NCBI GenBank assembly: GCA_933228895.1
Contig: OW121854.1
Coordinates: 92,866,609-92,930,608 of the forward strand
Length of the DNA stretch: 64,000 nucleotides
DNA from: Platycnemis pennipes
Lineage: Eukaryota; Arthropoda; Insecta; Odonata; Platycnemididae
Reading direction: 5' to 3'
The notes under the pieces are model-generated. The model was given only the letters and a program-made list of their open reading frames with translations. It ran no database searches and was not told where the DNA came from. The position numbers were made by a program, and so were the translations under genes. This document shows, one piece after another, positions 24,524 to 34,560 of the stretch. How positions within the stretch are numbered: position 1 is the stretch's first letter; the number at the start of each line of letters is the position of its first letter.

Positions 24524-25425
24524 TGCTTTAATCTTCTTGCAACCGAAACCACAGTACGCTGCCAATGTAGTTATTCACTCACAGCAATGAATACCAACTG
24601 ACTGACTACCTCAAGCTTATGAAGTGAAATACGCATCTTGTCCGACAACGGATGGGAATCCCCAAGGAAAATAAAATATTGCAACGAATATGGTGAGTTA
24701 ATGAGTAACGATAGTAACAGCATGAGATGAAGGAGTTTAACATCAGTTATAGGGGTTTACAATGGAATATGTCTTGTATGAGAATTCTATGCCATTTTAT
24801 CACCGAAGTATTCACGATCAACTCATCGCTGGGGCCAGATAAGGATAACCTCCGTCCTCCGTCTCATTCATACTTTCCTTAGCTCTACCACTGGCTATCT
24901 TTATCATACCTGACTCACGTCGAACTAGCTGTACCTACTATCGCTTAGGGACTAGTTAACTCCCGGTTTTCCAAGAAAGTGCCGGTTGGAGGAGCACGTA
25001 TATGCCGTACACAGAGATAAATCATTTCCTACAGTTAACCACCACAATTTATCAAAGTTCTTAGAAAAAGCTACTATCGTCTGATGAGTAGATCGTAGCT
25101 ATATCAGCCTTTTTTAACAAAAGAATTCGTTTGGACTCCACTAGTGTATTAAAATGTCTGATTCGTAGTATCTTTACCAGCGCGCAGCCCGCTTTGTCTC
25201 CGAGTGAACACCCACTCCTTTTGCAATCTAATTCACAGGCATTTACGACACACGAATTCGCTGGATTTGCGAAGAATATCTGCAGCTCACGGGGGCAAGA
25301 ACCAATTATTGGATATTACAGTATATATCGAGGAAATTAAATGTTTGAATCACCTTTGTGATGAATACCAGGCCGTGATTCTTCGCCATAATTTAAGTTA
25401 GTTTCAAAACGTACCGCTTTTTCGT

Positions 25426-25919
25426 CTGTTTTAATGTATTATCTATACTCAAATGAAGCATGAGACATTTATAAAGGAACTGCAGTCAAAAAAATATTAA
25501 TTTATCCAAAATACGGCTCTCAAAAGTGATCTATTTGAAGTGATGCTTGGAGCGTGTTAAAAATTTTGACGTTGTGCGGGTTGCCTACACCCTAAATTAG
25601 CTGTTTATTCTTAGGCATCGTATAAACCATAGATTTCGTCAAATAAACTTCACATTTCAGTATTGTAATCTAAAAACATGTATCTATCGTTGATATTTAC
25701 CAATATCCCAATATTCGCAACAAATTATTCTCCATAACCGTTTGTTTCCCATTTCCGCCTGAATTTTCGCAAAATTTTAAACTTTAGAGCTCGGGCGGCA
25801 GTGGTTAATATTATCCGATTTCGAAAAAATTTTGCATGCGAGATCCTGATATCAGTACACAACTTTCCCGCATAGGGCAAATTTGATCCGGAAAAAAAAC
25901 CTTTTTTCGGCCCACCCTA
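25426..25919 (-). repeat. Right terminal inverted repeat of the 3.7-kb transposon
   Basis: Reverse complement of 22209-22702 with a few substitutions, for example CGTCCGAGC on the left against CGCCCGAGC (in left-end orientation) on the right. The high identity suggests the insertion is fairly recent compared with the decayed mariner that hosts it. Confidence 0.9.
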
Positions 25920-25927
25920 ATACACAG

Positions 25928-26546
25928 CTGAAATCGTTTTGAAAGTGTTTAAAATCTCACTCTAGTCCTTTTTGGAGTTGCATTCAGCACTGCAGTATTA
26001 ATTTCTTGAGTGTCCTGAATAGCGTTGTAACAGTGTCCATTCATTACCAACTTTAATTCGGGGAACAACGAGAAGTCTGCTGGGGCCGAATCTGGCAAAT
26101 ACGGTGGGTGTTCGATGACTGTGATCCCTTTTCTGGCCAAAAACTTGCGTACAATCTTCGCTTTGTGGGCTGGAGCATTTTCGTGGAGGAGTGACAAGGA
26201 ACCTGTCTCTCGGTATTCGGGTCGAATTTGATGAATTCTCTCCGACCTCTCCGTATATACGACCGTGATTCTCTCCCACAAAAGTTGGAGGATGCCGAGA
26301 TAATGCGCAAAATTGACGGTTTGCCCTTCTGGTACTAACTCCTTGTGAATGTTTCCTTTGGAATCGAAGAAAACTGTTAGCATTGCCTTCACACGACTCT
26401 TCTGCATGTGCACTTTCTTTGGTTTCGGCTTCTGTGGGCTCAACCACGCTGCACTCTGCCGCTTTGTAAGAGGCTCTTACTGGAAACACCATGTTTTGTC
26501 TCCTCTAACAATCGATTTTGTGAAATCAGTATCTCTTTAGTAGAAA
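25928..26546 (-). pseudogene. Mariner transposase remnant (catalytic domain), interrupted and frameshifted
   Basis: The minus-strand frame at 25949-26443 carries typical mariner signatures: KGNIHKELVPEGQTVNFAHY, H-E-N-A-P-A-H, and H-P-P-Y-L-P-D-S-A-P-A-D-F. Spacing from the Glu of HEN to the last Asp is 34 residues, as in DD34D mariners, but the second catalytic Asp is Glu here. Upstream in another frame, V-R-G-D-K-T-W-C-F (about 26490-26512) is the first catalytic Asp block. The N-terminal DNA-binding half was not found. The family is a cut-and-paste transposase that inserts at TA. Frameshifts at both ends and the large insertion show it is dead. Confidence 0.85.
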
Positions 26547-26832
26547 TTAGTATCAGATTTGCCTAACTTAATAGAAAACTTGATGTTACCTCACTGCTCC
26601 ACTGCCATTTTCTGACGAGTGTCAGACACATACTGTTACATTAGCGGCCAGAACACATGCTGTAGCAATACTAGCGCTTTGAACTTCTACACGGATGTTA
26701 CTGAAACTTCAAGGATCGTAACGCCACTACTCGCCATGAGATAGCATTGCATTGTCGAATTTTAAACGAGCAGTCTTAACGGATCTGGGACGCACTGTGT
26801 ACCTACAAAAACTTTCCGCAATTCCAGACTAT

Positions 26833-27169
26833 AGCTACGTTTTCATGTGGCCGTTTTTGCGTTGCGTTGACACTCCGTTGTGCGGCAGGAAAATACCCTG
26901 TTTTTATGTCACCGGCAGCGCCAGCAGCAACGCACGAAAACATATGATTGTGGTAAACCGTGGTATAGGTGATAATCCGTAGCGAAAGAATTACGTGACG
27001 AACAAATGACAGGCAGAATGCGTTGTTCCTCGCTCTGACGCAGCTGCGTCAACGCAGAAAGTTGAAAGATAACCAACTCGGACGGCAACGCAGGCTGCGT
27101 TAGCGTGCTCGCTTCTGATTGGTGGCACAGTGTGCGTCAACGCAAAAACGGCCACATGAAAACGTAGCT
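26833..27169 (+). mobile_element. MITE copy 1 (337 bp), Harbinger-like
   Basis: Starts AGCTACGTTTTCATGTGGCC and ends with its complement, about 30 bp of inverted repeat. It is flanked by TAT at 26830-26832 and 27170-27172, a 3-bp target duplication in the style of PIF/Harbinger (which prefer TWA). The interior is rich in GCGTTG/CAACGC and pairs extensively. An ORF on it (MWPFLRCVDTPLCGRK) also exists in copy 2 but is best explained as conserved repeat DNA. Confidence 0.75.
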
Positions 27170-27242
27170 TATTCCTCCCTATTCCCGTACAACTGTGATG
27201 CTTCCTATAACCTGAGGTTCAATCTGCTGCTTTTCTCCTTAA

Positions 27243-27577
27243 AGCTACGTTTTCATGTGGGCGTTTTTGCGTTGACGCACACTGCGCCACCAATCAGAAG
27301 CGAGCACGCCAACGCAGCCTGCGTTGCCGTTGGAGTTAGTCAACTTTCATCTTTCTGCGTTGACGCAGCTGCGTCAGAGCGAGGAACAACGCATTCTACC
27401 CGTCATTTGTTCATCACGTGATTCTTTCGCTGGATTATCACGTATACCACGATTTACCACCGTCATATGTTTTGGTGCGTTGCTGCTGGCACTGCCGGTG
27501 ACATGAAAACAGGGTATTTTCCTGCCGCACAACGCAGCGTCAACGCAACGCAAAAACGGCCACATCAAAACGTAGCT
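27243..27577 (-). mobile_element. MITE copy 2 (335 bp), opposite orientation to copy 1
   Basis: Nearly the reverse complement of 26833-27169 over its whole length, with the same AGCTACG...CGTAGCT ends. It is flanked by TAA at 27240-27242 and 27578-27580, a separate 3-bp duplication that shows an independent insertion. Only 73 bp lie between the two copies, so together they form a large interrupted palindrome. Confidence 0.75.
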
Positions 27578-27580
27578 TAA

Positions 27581-28842
27581 CTCATACATCAACCGATTCT
27601 CACCTCCAATTTCCCTCCAGATGCCTTTCTTCCCAGGTCATCCTCATGACATTTCTTTGTTAGTCTCGCTCCATCCAACTAAATTCTTGCCCTTCTCCGA
27701 GGAAAAGTTTGCTCAGAGTCGGAGAAATGAAGCGAGAGGTCGGCCTCGATTGGCAGCGAATTGACGAAGCACGCGATTAGTTCAAGAGAAAGCTCTCGCG
27801 TGAGTCTTCCCTTTCAAAAAGAACTGGAACACATTTTTTGGGTCTGATGACGGCTTGTTTACTGGCTGTATTTGCAGCGATACAGCCGTTCTATGTCGTG
27901 GCCGTAGTGGGTTTGATAGACACGGGACGTGTTCGATATGATGAGAAAGAAGAGCATTCAAAGAACTGGGAAAAACTGTTCCATGACGGATATAAATTAA
28001 ATAACATTTAACATGTCTTTATTTATACAGAAAATTTAGGACTATGAAGTCCTCTCTTACAATTAACTGTAATACACTGCACAAAAATCTATGCTGGTGA
28101 ATTCCTCCCTGGGCAAGTCTCAAACCCGCGACCTCGAGTTGGGCAGGCGGGAGATTAAACCCACCGCCACAGACCCCAACGTAAAGAATAATGGGATGAT
28201 AAAGTTTATGAAGGTATGAGAACTTTGGAGAAGAGAGGAAGAAATCGGGATGGAAAAAGCATTTTAGATGAATTGAATGGAGAAAGAGGAAATACGTACT
28301 TTAGACCTCTTCAGTGAGGAAATACTGTGGGGAACAATGTGTAGGAAATCCTACAGATACCCCGCAACATTTCAGGTCTTTCCGGAACCCATGATAATGA
28401 AGGTACATGATATGCACGTTACGTGAAAAATTAATCAGGTAAGTCCTGTTGCGAGAGAAAAAGTAAAGTAAACGCTTGATTTTCTGCACGACTGGAAGAA
28501 GAATATTCTCCAGCTGCAGAAGCTAATTAATCCCGTCCTACATACGACAAATGGTTATCCTATCCAATGAGAGAATCGAAATCAAAGATTGAGGGCTAAT
28601 CTTTCTATGCAAAAGAATACATATCTCTTCACTAATACTGAATGGTGCAATGTGAGAGGTGCCAAGATTGTTGGCCAAGTGGGGAAATAAAATTGCCATA
28701 TTGCGATGGACCACCAGAGAATGACGGGAAAGGAAGCGCAGTGAAATGCCACACCTTCAGGAATGGTATCCGCTTTTCGGAGTATTCAAACGATGGGACA
28801 AACAGCTTACATGATTTACGCATAGACGGACAGATAACTTAA
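27581..28842. other. Unassigned sequence
   Basis: No motif, repeat end or convincing exon was recognised except the weak tRNA-like remnant at 28095. Confidence 0.4.
28095..28185 (-). repeat. Weak tRNA-like SINE remnant
   Basis: AGTCTCAAACCCGCGACCTC resembles a worn B box and its flank; GCGGGAGATTAAACCCACCGCC follows in the position of the D arm. Confidence 0.35.
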
Positions 28843-28955
28843 TGGGTAGAGGATTGAAGGAAGGGCGTAGAGAAACCCGTAGTCGTCATCAGGGAATGGG
28901 ACGAAGGGGCCCCACGAATCAACGTCCCATCCGACGGACGGAGTTCTTAGTTTTA
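28843..28955 (-). repeat. SINE, family 1, short tail-core fragment
   Basis: AGAGAAACCCGTAGTCGTC and CGTCCCATCCGACGGACGG are present; the rest is lost. Confidence 0.7.
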
Positions 28956-29929
28956 ATGATATACGCACGGAGATACAAGAGGAACTGGATGCTCGTGCAT
29001 TTATCTCTATCCACTACTTTAATTTAAAATGGTGTCACGACTCATGTTTCAGAAACAAATCAGACTGCGTCAAAACATCAGTGAGTTACGGTCTCAAAGT
29101 AAGAAGTATGTGAATATAATTCAATAGATAAGCAAAGAGCTGCGACGGAATAACCATCACGTATTTTTTCACTTTTGTCACGAGGCAGTTTTCGTTGAGA
29201 TACAGATAGCATTTGGAACACATGAAAAAAATTGACTCGCATTCTCAACTTTGATGTATTTAGATATGATATCGCCATTGTCCTACCTAAAAGATCTGCA
29301 CTCCTAGATATACTACCTATATGGTTTCCGCATTATCATTACTCAAGTGGAAATCTTATTATTGGTTCCTCTTTCTGTTTTCCAGAAACTTAGGAATGGC
29401 CATAAACAAATATTACTTTCGATAAATTTTGTAAATGCTTTATTTAGCGCTCTTACGTCGAGGAGTATTGCATTAGGCGTGTATCGCTGGAGTTTTGTAT
29501 TGTTTTTTTTCCAGTTAGTGCGTTTTGCAAACAAAAAAGTTTGGCCTGAAATACGAAAATCCTTTCAATTTAACAGATCTTTTTTCCGCAAATCAAGCTA
29601 TTTTGCCATTTCACGTCCCAAGACTGACTTTAAAATGTACACGACAACGTTTGAACGGGTAACTTTAAGGCATTGGTAGACTTTAGGAAATTTAGTCCGA
29701 GATATGTTCAGGTGCTGTGTATGTATTTATTGATGATTTAAAATATGCTATAAATATACTTTTAACGCAAATGAATTCTTGTGAATATTCTGGTACGCAA
29801 AGTATAAGCTCCAAAGTATCTATTCCCAGCCACCATTTCCGTCACATGGATTTTTTATTCATAAATATTCTACCACCTTTGGCAGATATGAGAATAGTCC
29901 CTGACTGCTAATACCCAACTAAGTACGTC
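28956..29929. other. Unassigned AT-rich sequence
   Basis: The 110-codon frame at 29347-29679 plus is Phe/Leu/Lys-rich and resembles nothing known. Confidence 0.4.
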
Positions 29930-30235
29930 GTCTCTGACCTCCCGTCCCATGTTATTTAAATTTCCTACAAGAAAGCCTTCTCAGGAATCTCTTCATACAT
30001 TCTGTCTGCCTTAAAATTATCCAAAACAGAATTTATTTACCCCGCTCTTCCACGTTTACCTAAAATTCTCAACTCTATCCACTTCTGTTACCTTCAAATG
30101 CCTCCGACCAACTTCCTATCCTCTCCTACCTATTTAACATTTCATTCATCATCCTCTCCATCCAGGTAATCTCTATTTTTCTACACACCCTCATCTTATG
30201 GGTAAAAATTTCCGCTGGTCATCTTCCCACAGGGA
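29930..30235 (-). mobile_element. LINE tail, third type, decayed
   Basis: Minus-strand pieces include C-R-K-I-E-I-T-W-M-E-R-M-M-N-E-M-L and, near the 3' end, F-L-R-R-L-S-C-R-K-F followed by H-G-T-G-G-Q-R-R-R. This pattern follows the reverse transcriptase in another insect LINE group. Stops are frequent. Confidence 0.5.
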
Positions 30236-30485
30236 CCTGGTAACTGAACCATATTGACAAAGTAATGCAACCAAATTGAAACCAATGAGGTTTGAGAAAA
30301 GAAGATGTTTTTTGATAAATATGAGCGTTAAATTATCATTAAGTGCGAAATGTATTTACAATTCAAGGGACATTTATTGGTAATATATGTTATAAAGAAT
30401 TGGATTTAAATGATCGAAATAGAATAAATTTCTAGAATTTTTTACAAGAGTGCATACGAGTCTTTCTGAACCGATACATCGTCAG

Positions 30486-30603
30486 GAGATGCTATACGCC
30501 TCTATTTCCTGGTTGGCGAAAAACCCACCCGGACGAATTGGAGCCTACAAGGCCCTATGGCTGGCCGACGAGGACTTCACAACGCTGCCATCGTGGCCGA
30601 CTG
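30486..30603 (+). CDS. Candidate coding exon, unknown protein
   Basis: A short GC-richer stretch within AT-rich DNA has a possible acceptor (CGTCAG|GAG), 39 codons and a donor-like ACTG|GTAAAA. The translation contains NPPGRIGAYKALWLADED and then F-T-T-L-P-S-W-P-T; third codon positions are mostly G or C, and the minus strand is full of stops. I recognise no family. It would be phase 0 at the start and phase 1 at the end. It may be an exon of a plus-strand gene or part of a mobile element. Confidence 0.3.
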
Positions 30604-30723
30604 GTAAAAAATATATCTGTACATTTCTACAAAAATATCAAAAACCTATAAATAAATACATATATAATACATAGTTGGAAATGTACGTGTCACGATAAAA
30701 CAAAAACGAAGGCGAACTTACTT

Positions 30724-30800
30724 ACTGTCTTCTAAGATAAATTTATTGGGATCGTAATACCGGTTTCAGACGTTAGCTCAGGTATGCAAATTGAACCCCG
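30724..30800 (-). repeat. Possible Penelope-like terminal motif, degenerate
   Basis: The minus strand reads CCTGAGCTAACGTCTGAAAC followed by CGGTATTACGATCC and AATAAATTTATC, a hairpin-plus-GAAACCGGT pattern similar to retroelement ends elsewhere in the window. The core has lost the CTGATGA form. Confidence 0.3.
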
Positions 30801-31064
30801 AGTCATTGGAAATGTATTATGATGCCAATTCTTAAGAACACGTTCCCAATGTATCAATCCAATACGTTTATATACATATATCCAATATGTATATAATCCA
30901 ATATATATATCCAATACTTATCTGTAGAAGGGACTTCGTCATTTTGAGGATCATGCGAAGGTCAAGGACGATTCAAGGCACAGTCACACTCACATGAGGA
31001 TATTATTGATAGCATAATTTTATCAATGATAAAACCTAGATGGTAAACTACAGATGGTGTCAAC

Positions 31065-31102
31065 ATGGCGCGGCGCTTGTATTACAAGTTGATCCATCCG
31101 TC
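31065..31102 (+). CDS. Weak candidate first coding exon (12 codons plus 2 bases)
   Basis: An ATG in good context (CAACATGG) opens MARRLYYKLIHPS and runs into a perfect GTGAGT donor at 31103. The local sequence (31060-31330) is richer in GC and CpG than its surroundings. The frame is too short to judge and nothing downstream was identified as its partner; chance is a real possibility. Confidence 0.15.
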
Positions 31103-32164
31103 GTGAGTACGCTTCCGGAAAAACCTTCATCCGTAACCCTGACTCCGTTGTGCGTGATCCAAGATTTCACGCAAGACTCCCGACAGCGCGTCAATTAGAG
31201 GTCTCAGCTGCACATAAACCTCGCTAACGCACTGCATACCTTGGAACGCTCGCCGTCATGCAAGTCACAGGCTTACTCAGAAGTTAAGAGGAGGCGTCGC
31301 GACAGTAGACCTACTCGCCAAGTCTCCGAGAAGATCTCAGAAGCTTCGCTAAGAAGCACTCGAGACGAAAAATGTGTGTGTAACAGCATTACTCGACGGT
31401 ATTGAGTCGGAAATCCCTCGCGACTTGTCCACCAAAAGGCGAGATAAAAAGATTTTAGATACACCAGATGCTTCTCAGAAGAAGGCTTTTAGTTCTCCCA
31501 ATTGTTTCACCGAATGAGTGAATTTTGATAAGTGGTTCCATCCACTAAAAGAAAATTGGCTCGAAATTAAGATATAAGAGTACGCATGCCTGTGTTATAA
31601 AACAGTATATTCACAGTAGTACAGAATCAAGGAGGTTGGAATGAACCGTAGGCGATACACGCATGCTAAGGTGACAATTAAGCCAGAATTGGAGTTGGAT
31701 TATGTCCCACCTCCTCGACACAAAGTATTGAGTTATCCATTGCATCTTATAGGAACTGCGTGTGTAACATGGAATTCATGAATAAAAATGGAATCGTATC
31801 CAATATTTATTGCAGCGGCGTCATTTAATGCATTAGCTGATGACTAACTCTTACGGCTATTAATGGAGGCATAATACATTTTAATCCAGAGGGAGTTAAT
31901 TCTAGACTATGAAACTGTTTCGAATTTAATCCATTGAAATTAAATCTTTGGCGTTTGTTTGCGCGCTTGCGCACTTTCCTCTGTTTATTTGACGAATTTA
32001 AAAAATGCATTCCATTATTCTTCTTACTACTGAAGTTTTATCGTGTGCAAAAGTAACTTTATCCGTGAATATCGCGAGTAGTATGTCCGTATCTACCAGG
32101 ATGACCGAACTTCTCGAATCTGCTTCGATGGCGGCTTCAGTAAATTCTAACCTCCTTGTGCATT
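31103..32164. other. Unassigned; CpG-bearing to 31330, then AT-rich
   Basis: No frame with a known motif. The stretch 31100-31330 is richer in CpG than its flanks. Confidence 0.35.
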
Positions 32165-32255
32165 GTTGGGGAAGAGGAAATATTCAGAGAACAGAGGAAG
32201 AGTGCAGGGAAACCCGGTGTCGGCACTACCCTCCTTGGTGCGGTGGATGAAGAGA
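32165..32255 (-). repeat. SINE, family 1, tail fragment
   Basis: AGGGAAACCCGGTGTCGGCAC is intact, then the match stops. A separate tRNA-like block follows at 32325-32390 (GGAATTCGAACC on the plus strand). Confidence 0.55.
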
Positions 32256-32419
32256 TTTGACTGAAGAGTTATTGTCCAACTTAACTTATTCCTACAACAA
32301 ACACAACTCCCATGCTCCATGGTGGAATTCGAACCTTTGGGTTGCTATGCCATCGCGATACCAATCTGGCAACCGCGCTTGAGTAATTAAAATGGGCTGG
32401 TTTTGATTTTCCATTTCGA

Positions 32420-32620
32420 GAGGCTGGGTTTGAATCCCGGTGGTATCAGAGGCTACTTTTTCTCAATGGAATTCCGGCCCATACTCGAGTGATTTTTGGA
32501 AAGCGCATTAAGTTCAGTACGCTGTTCCTCATATGAGACACCAAACTGCTGACCCTTTGGCGCTCAAGTTTGGGTAAATGTCGAGGTTCTCACAACCCTA
32601 CCTCCGTTCCCTCAAAAATC
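32420..32620 (+). repeat. SINE, family 1, plus orientation, diverged
   Basis: B box GGGTTTGAATCCC at 32426-32438, then CAATGGAATTCC, ACTCGAGTG and TTTGGCGCTCAAG, ending in a pyrimidine-rich tail. It lies head to head with the minus-strand fragments just upstream. Confidence 0.6.
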
Positions 32621-34324
32621 TTTGCCAAACTCCTCACACATCCTGAACTGGGCAAATGACCATAGCTTCGGTAGTTTGCCATAATAATAAGGTAGCAAAG
32701 CTCTTTCCACGATGCAATGATCCACCGAGTCACATGACCACCCTCGCGTCTTAACTTTGACCCACCAGTGAATAAGAACCAAGAAACCGTATCAAACACC
32801 CTCAGCTTCAAGGGCGGAGCCCCGAGTTATTTTTACCCTTGCTTGAGTGGAACAAAAGGCCTTCGACTGAATGTCGAGAGAGCATCCTTCCCCGAAGGAA
32901 TGCAATGATGAGCGAAGGCTTTAACTGAAGTGGGTGCACTAAGCCCGGGTTAAAATATCATTCAAAGGAAACAAGTAACCGTCGGATCACAGACTGTGGA
33001 AGGCCTTGAAACTTAATGGAGAGAGATGGAGGGGGGGGGGTCCTAAGGAGCCTTTTTTCTAATTGATCCGAAAGTAAAGCCTCATTACGTCAGTTATTAC
33101 GGTCATATTTATACGAAAACTGCCTAAACGTTCAGTAATGACATGACAATAAAGCCTGGATCACTCGATCATTTATCACGGACAAGTTCAGGTACAGCAA
33201 CAAGGATAGCTCAAATGATAGCTTAAAATATACATCCTAAAATTATCATTTTTAGGAATGACTCAAATGATAGGGATTCCCATCCCTTATTACATCATTT
33301 GAGTCGGTCCTTTTTTCCGTCCCCGTAGACGTTCGTGAACCCGAAAGGTAGCCCATCAGAGTGCACGGCAGCAAATTAGAATGTAGTGGTCAGTAATCGA
33401 ACTTCTATTGTAAACAACATGCAACTGTGTAAGGTAGAAATTCAATGCCTCGAATGATCTGAAACGTGACGAAGAAAATGACCGTGTCAGTGATGAGAAT
33501 GATAACTCGAGCATTGATTTTTTCTGTATCTGAGAACTACAGCTTAAATGATCCCTGGACACCTAATTTTAAAAAAATTGAGTGTTTGCGGCTAAAAAAT
33601 CTTTTTTTTAAGAAATAGGAAACCATTAACCGAATACGAAGAACAGATTTGCCATTGCAGCCAAGCGGAGAAGATGTTCCAAGGGAAATGCTTTAATGGA
33701 GTATCAGTCTCAAAGTATGTTACATCTTTAAAATCTCTTCTACGTCCGATAGTGTACTGGCAGCGGAAATAGCTGCATGCAAGCTTACTTAATCAATTTG
33801 ATCCTAAGTAAATTGTTTCTGCAAGTGTAGATGTACTTTAGGTTGACCTTTCTACGGAAAAGAGAAGGCAATTAAAATCTCTTTAAAGGATTTCCGCTCA
33901 TTTCAGTACCCAGCTAACTTTCTCGCACGCGAACCTAGATTGAGTCGAGGAGGAGGAGGCAGTTAAATACCGAATTGCCGGGCACTGCTTTGCTATCGAT
34001 TGGGCGAAGAAAACTGCCAGTAAATAGTTCTCTGATTGGGTGTAGAATCCACAGAAATAAAGAGGTATTTAGTTAGGTGCTTGAATAAATTCCTACAGGA
34101 AGATCTCGTGCTTCTCTTAAGTATTCCCATTCATTATTACAACGGTCAAAGATTCATCAAAAACCAAGGGACACATTTTGTTCTGCCATGAGGCTTCACC
34201 GTCCTTATTTTCATTATTTTGATTAAATTTAATGTAATAACTACGGTGGTTGCTATTAGGAGACACGACCGACTGCAAAGACTAATTGAGCCATTAATCA
34301 AACGCCAAAATTAAATATGTGTGG
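32621..34324. other. Unassigned sequence with a short hairpin
   Basis: A G10 run lies near 33033-33042 and the hairpin at 33260; otherwise nothing recognised. Confidence 0.4.
33260..33305. repeat. Short hairpin with 12-bp perfect outer stem
   Basis: GACTCAAATGAT pairs with ATCATTTGAGTC; inner GGGAT/ATCCC extends it. A further AGCTCAAATGATAGC copy of the arm lies at 33208-33222. Confidence 0.75.
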
Positions 34325-34560
34325 GCGTTTGGGATGAGGTGGTAATTTAGTATTGGGCGAAGGGTCGAAAGAAACCGAGTGTCGGAATTAGCTCGCTACT
34401 TGTCATAAGACACCTTGGTGTTCAACTTTTTACGTTCTATTCGACGGAAGGAGTACTTAACTTGAGGTGCTCTCTACAGGGCACTCAACTAGGGACCGGT
34501 AGTCTTGCCAATGAAAAATCTGCAAATACAAGGATTCGGATTGAAAACGCAGACGTAAAA
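34325..34560 (-). repeat. SINE, family 1, diverged
   Basis: CGAGTGTCGGAATTAGC, TCTATTCGACGGAAGGAGTA and GGGCACTCAACTAGGGAC follow the family order; the head B box is damaged (AGGATTCGGATTG). Confidence 0.65.

Larger units (their letters stand above)
22209..25919. mobile_element. 3,711-bp DNA transposon with about 494-bp terminal inverted repeats, unassigned (hAT-like signals)
   Basis: The element begins TAGGGTGGGCCG and ends with the exact complement CGGCCCACCCTA. The two ends match as inverted repeats for about 494 bp (22209-22702 and 25426-25919) with few differences. It is flanked by a perfect 8-bp direct duplication, ATACACAG, at 22201-22208 and 25920-25927. The duplication fits the hAT pattern nTnnnnAn and the tip fits the loose hAT start (T/C)A(A/G)nG. 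Inverted repeats this long are not typical of hAT, so the superfamily is left open. It sits inside a mariner, whose coding sequence resumes at the junction when the insert and one duplication are removed. A broken transposase-like gene lies inside on the minus strand. About 900 bp between that gene and the right inverted repeat (24524-25425) hold nothing I recognise. Confidence 0.85.

Noticed and set aside
24173..24601. 142-codon plus-strand frame inside the 3.7-kb transposon
   Set aside because: Antisense to the better supported transposase-like frame on the minus strand.
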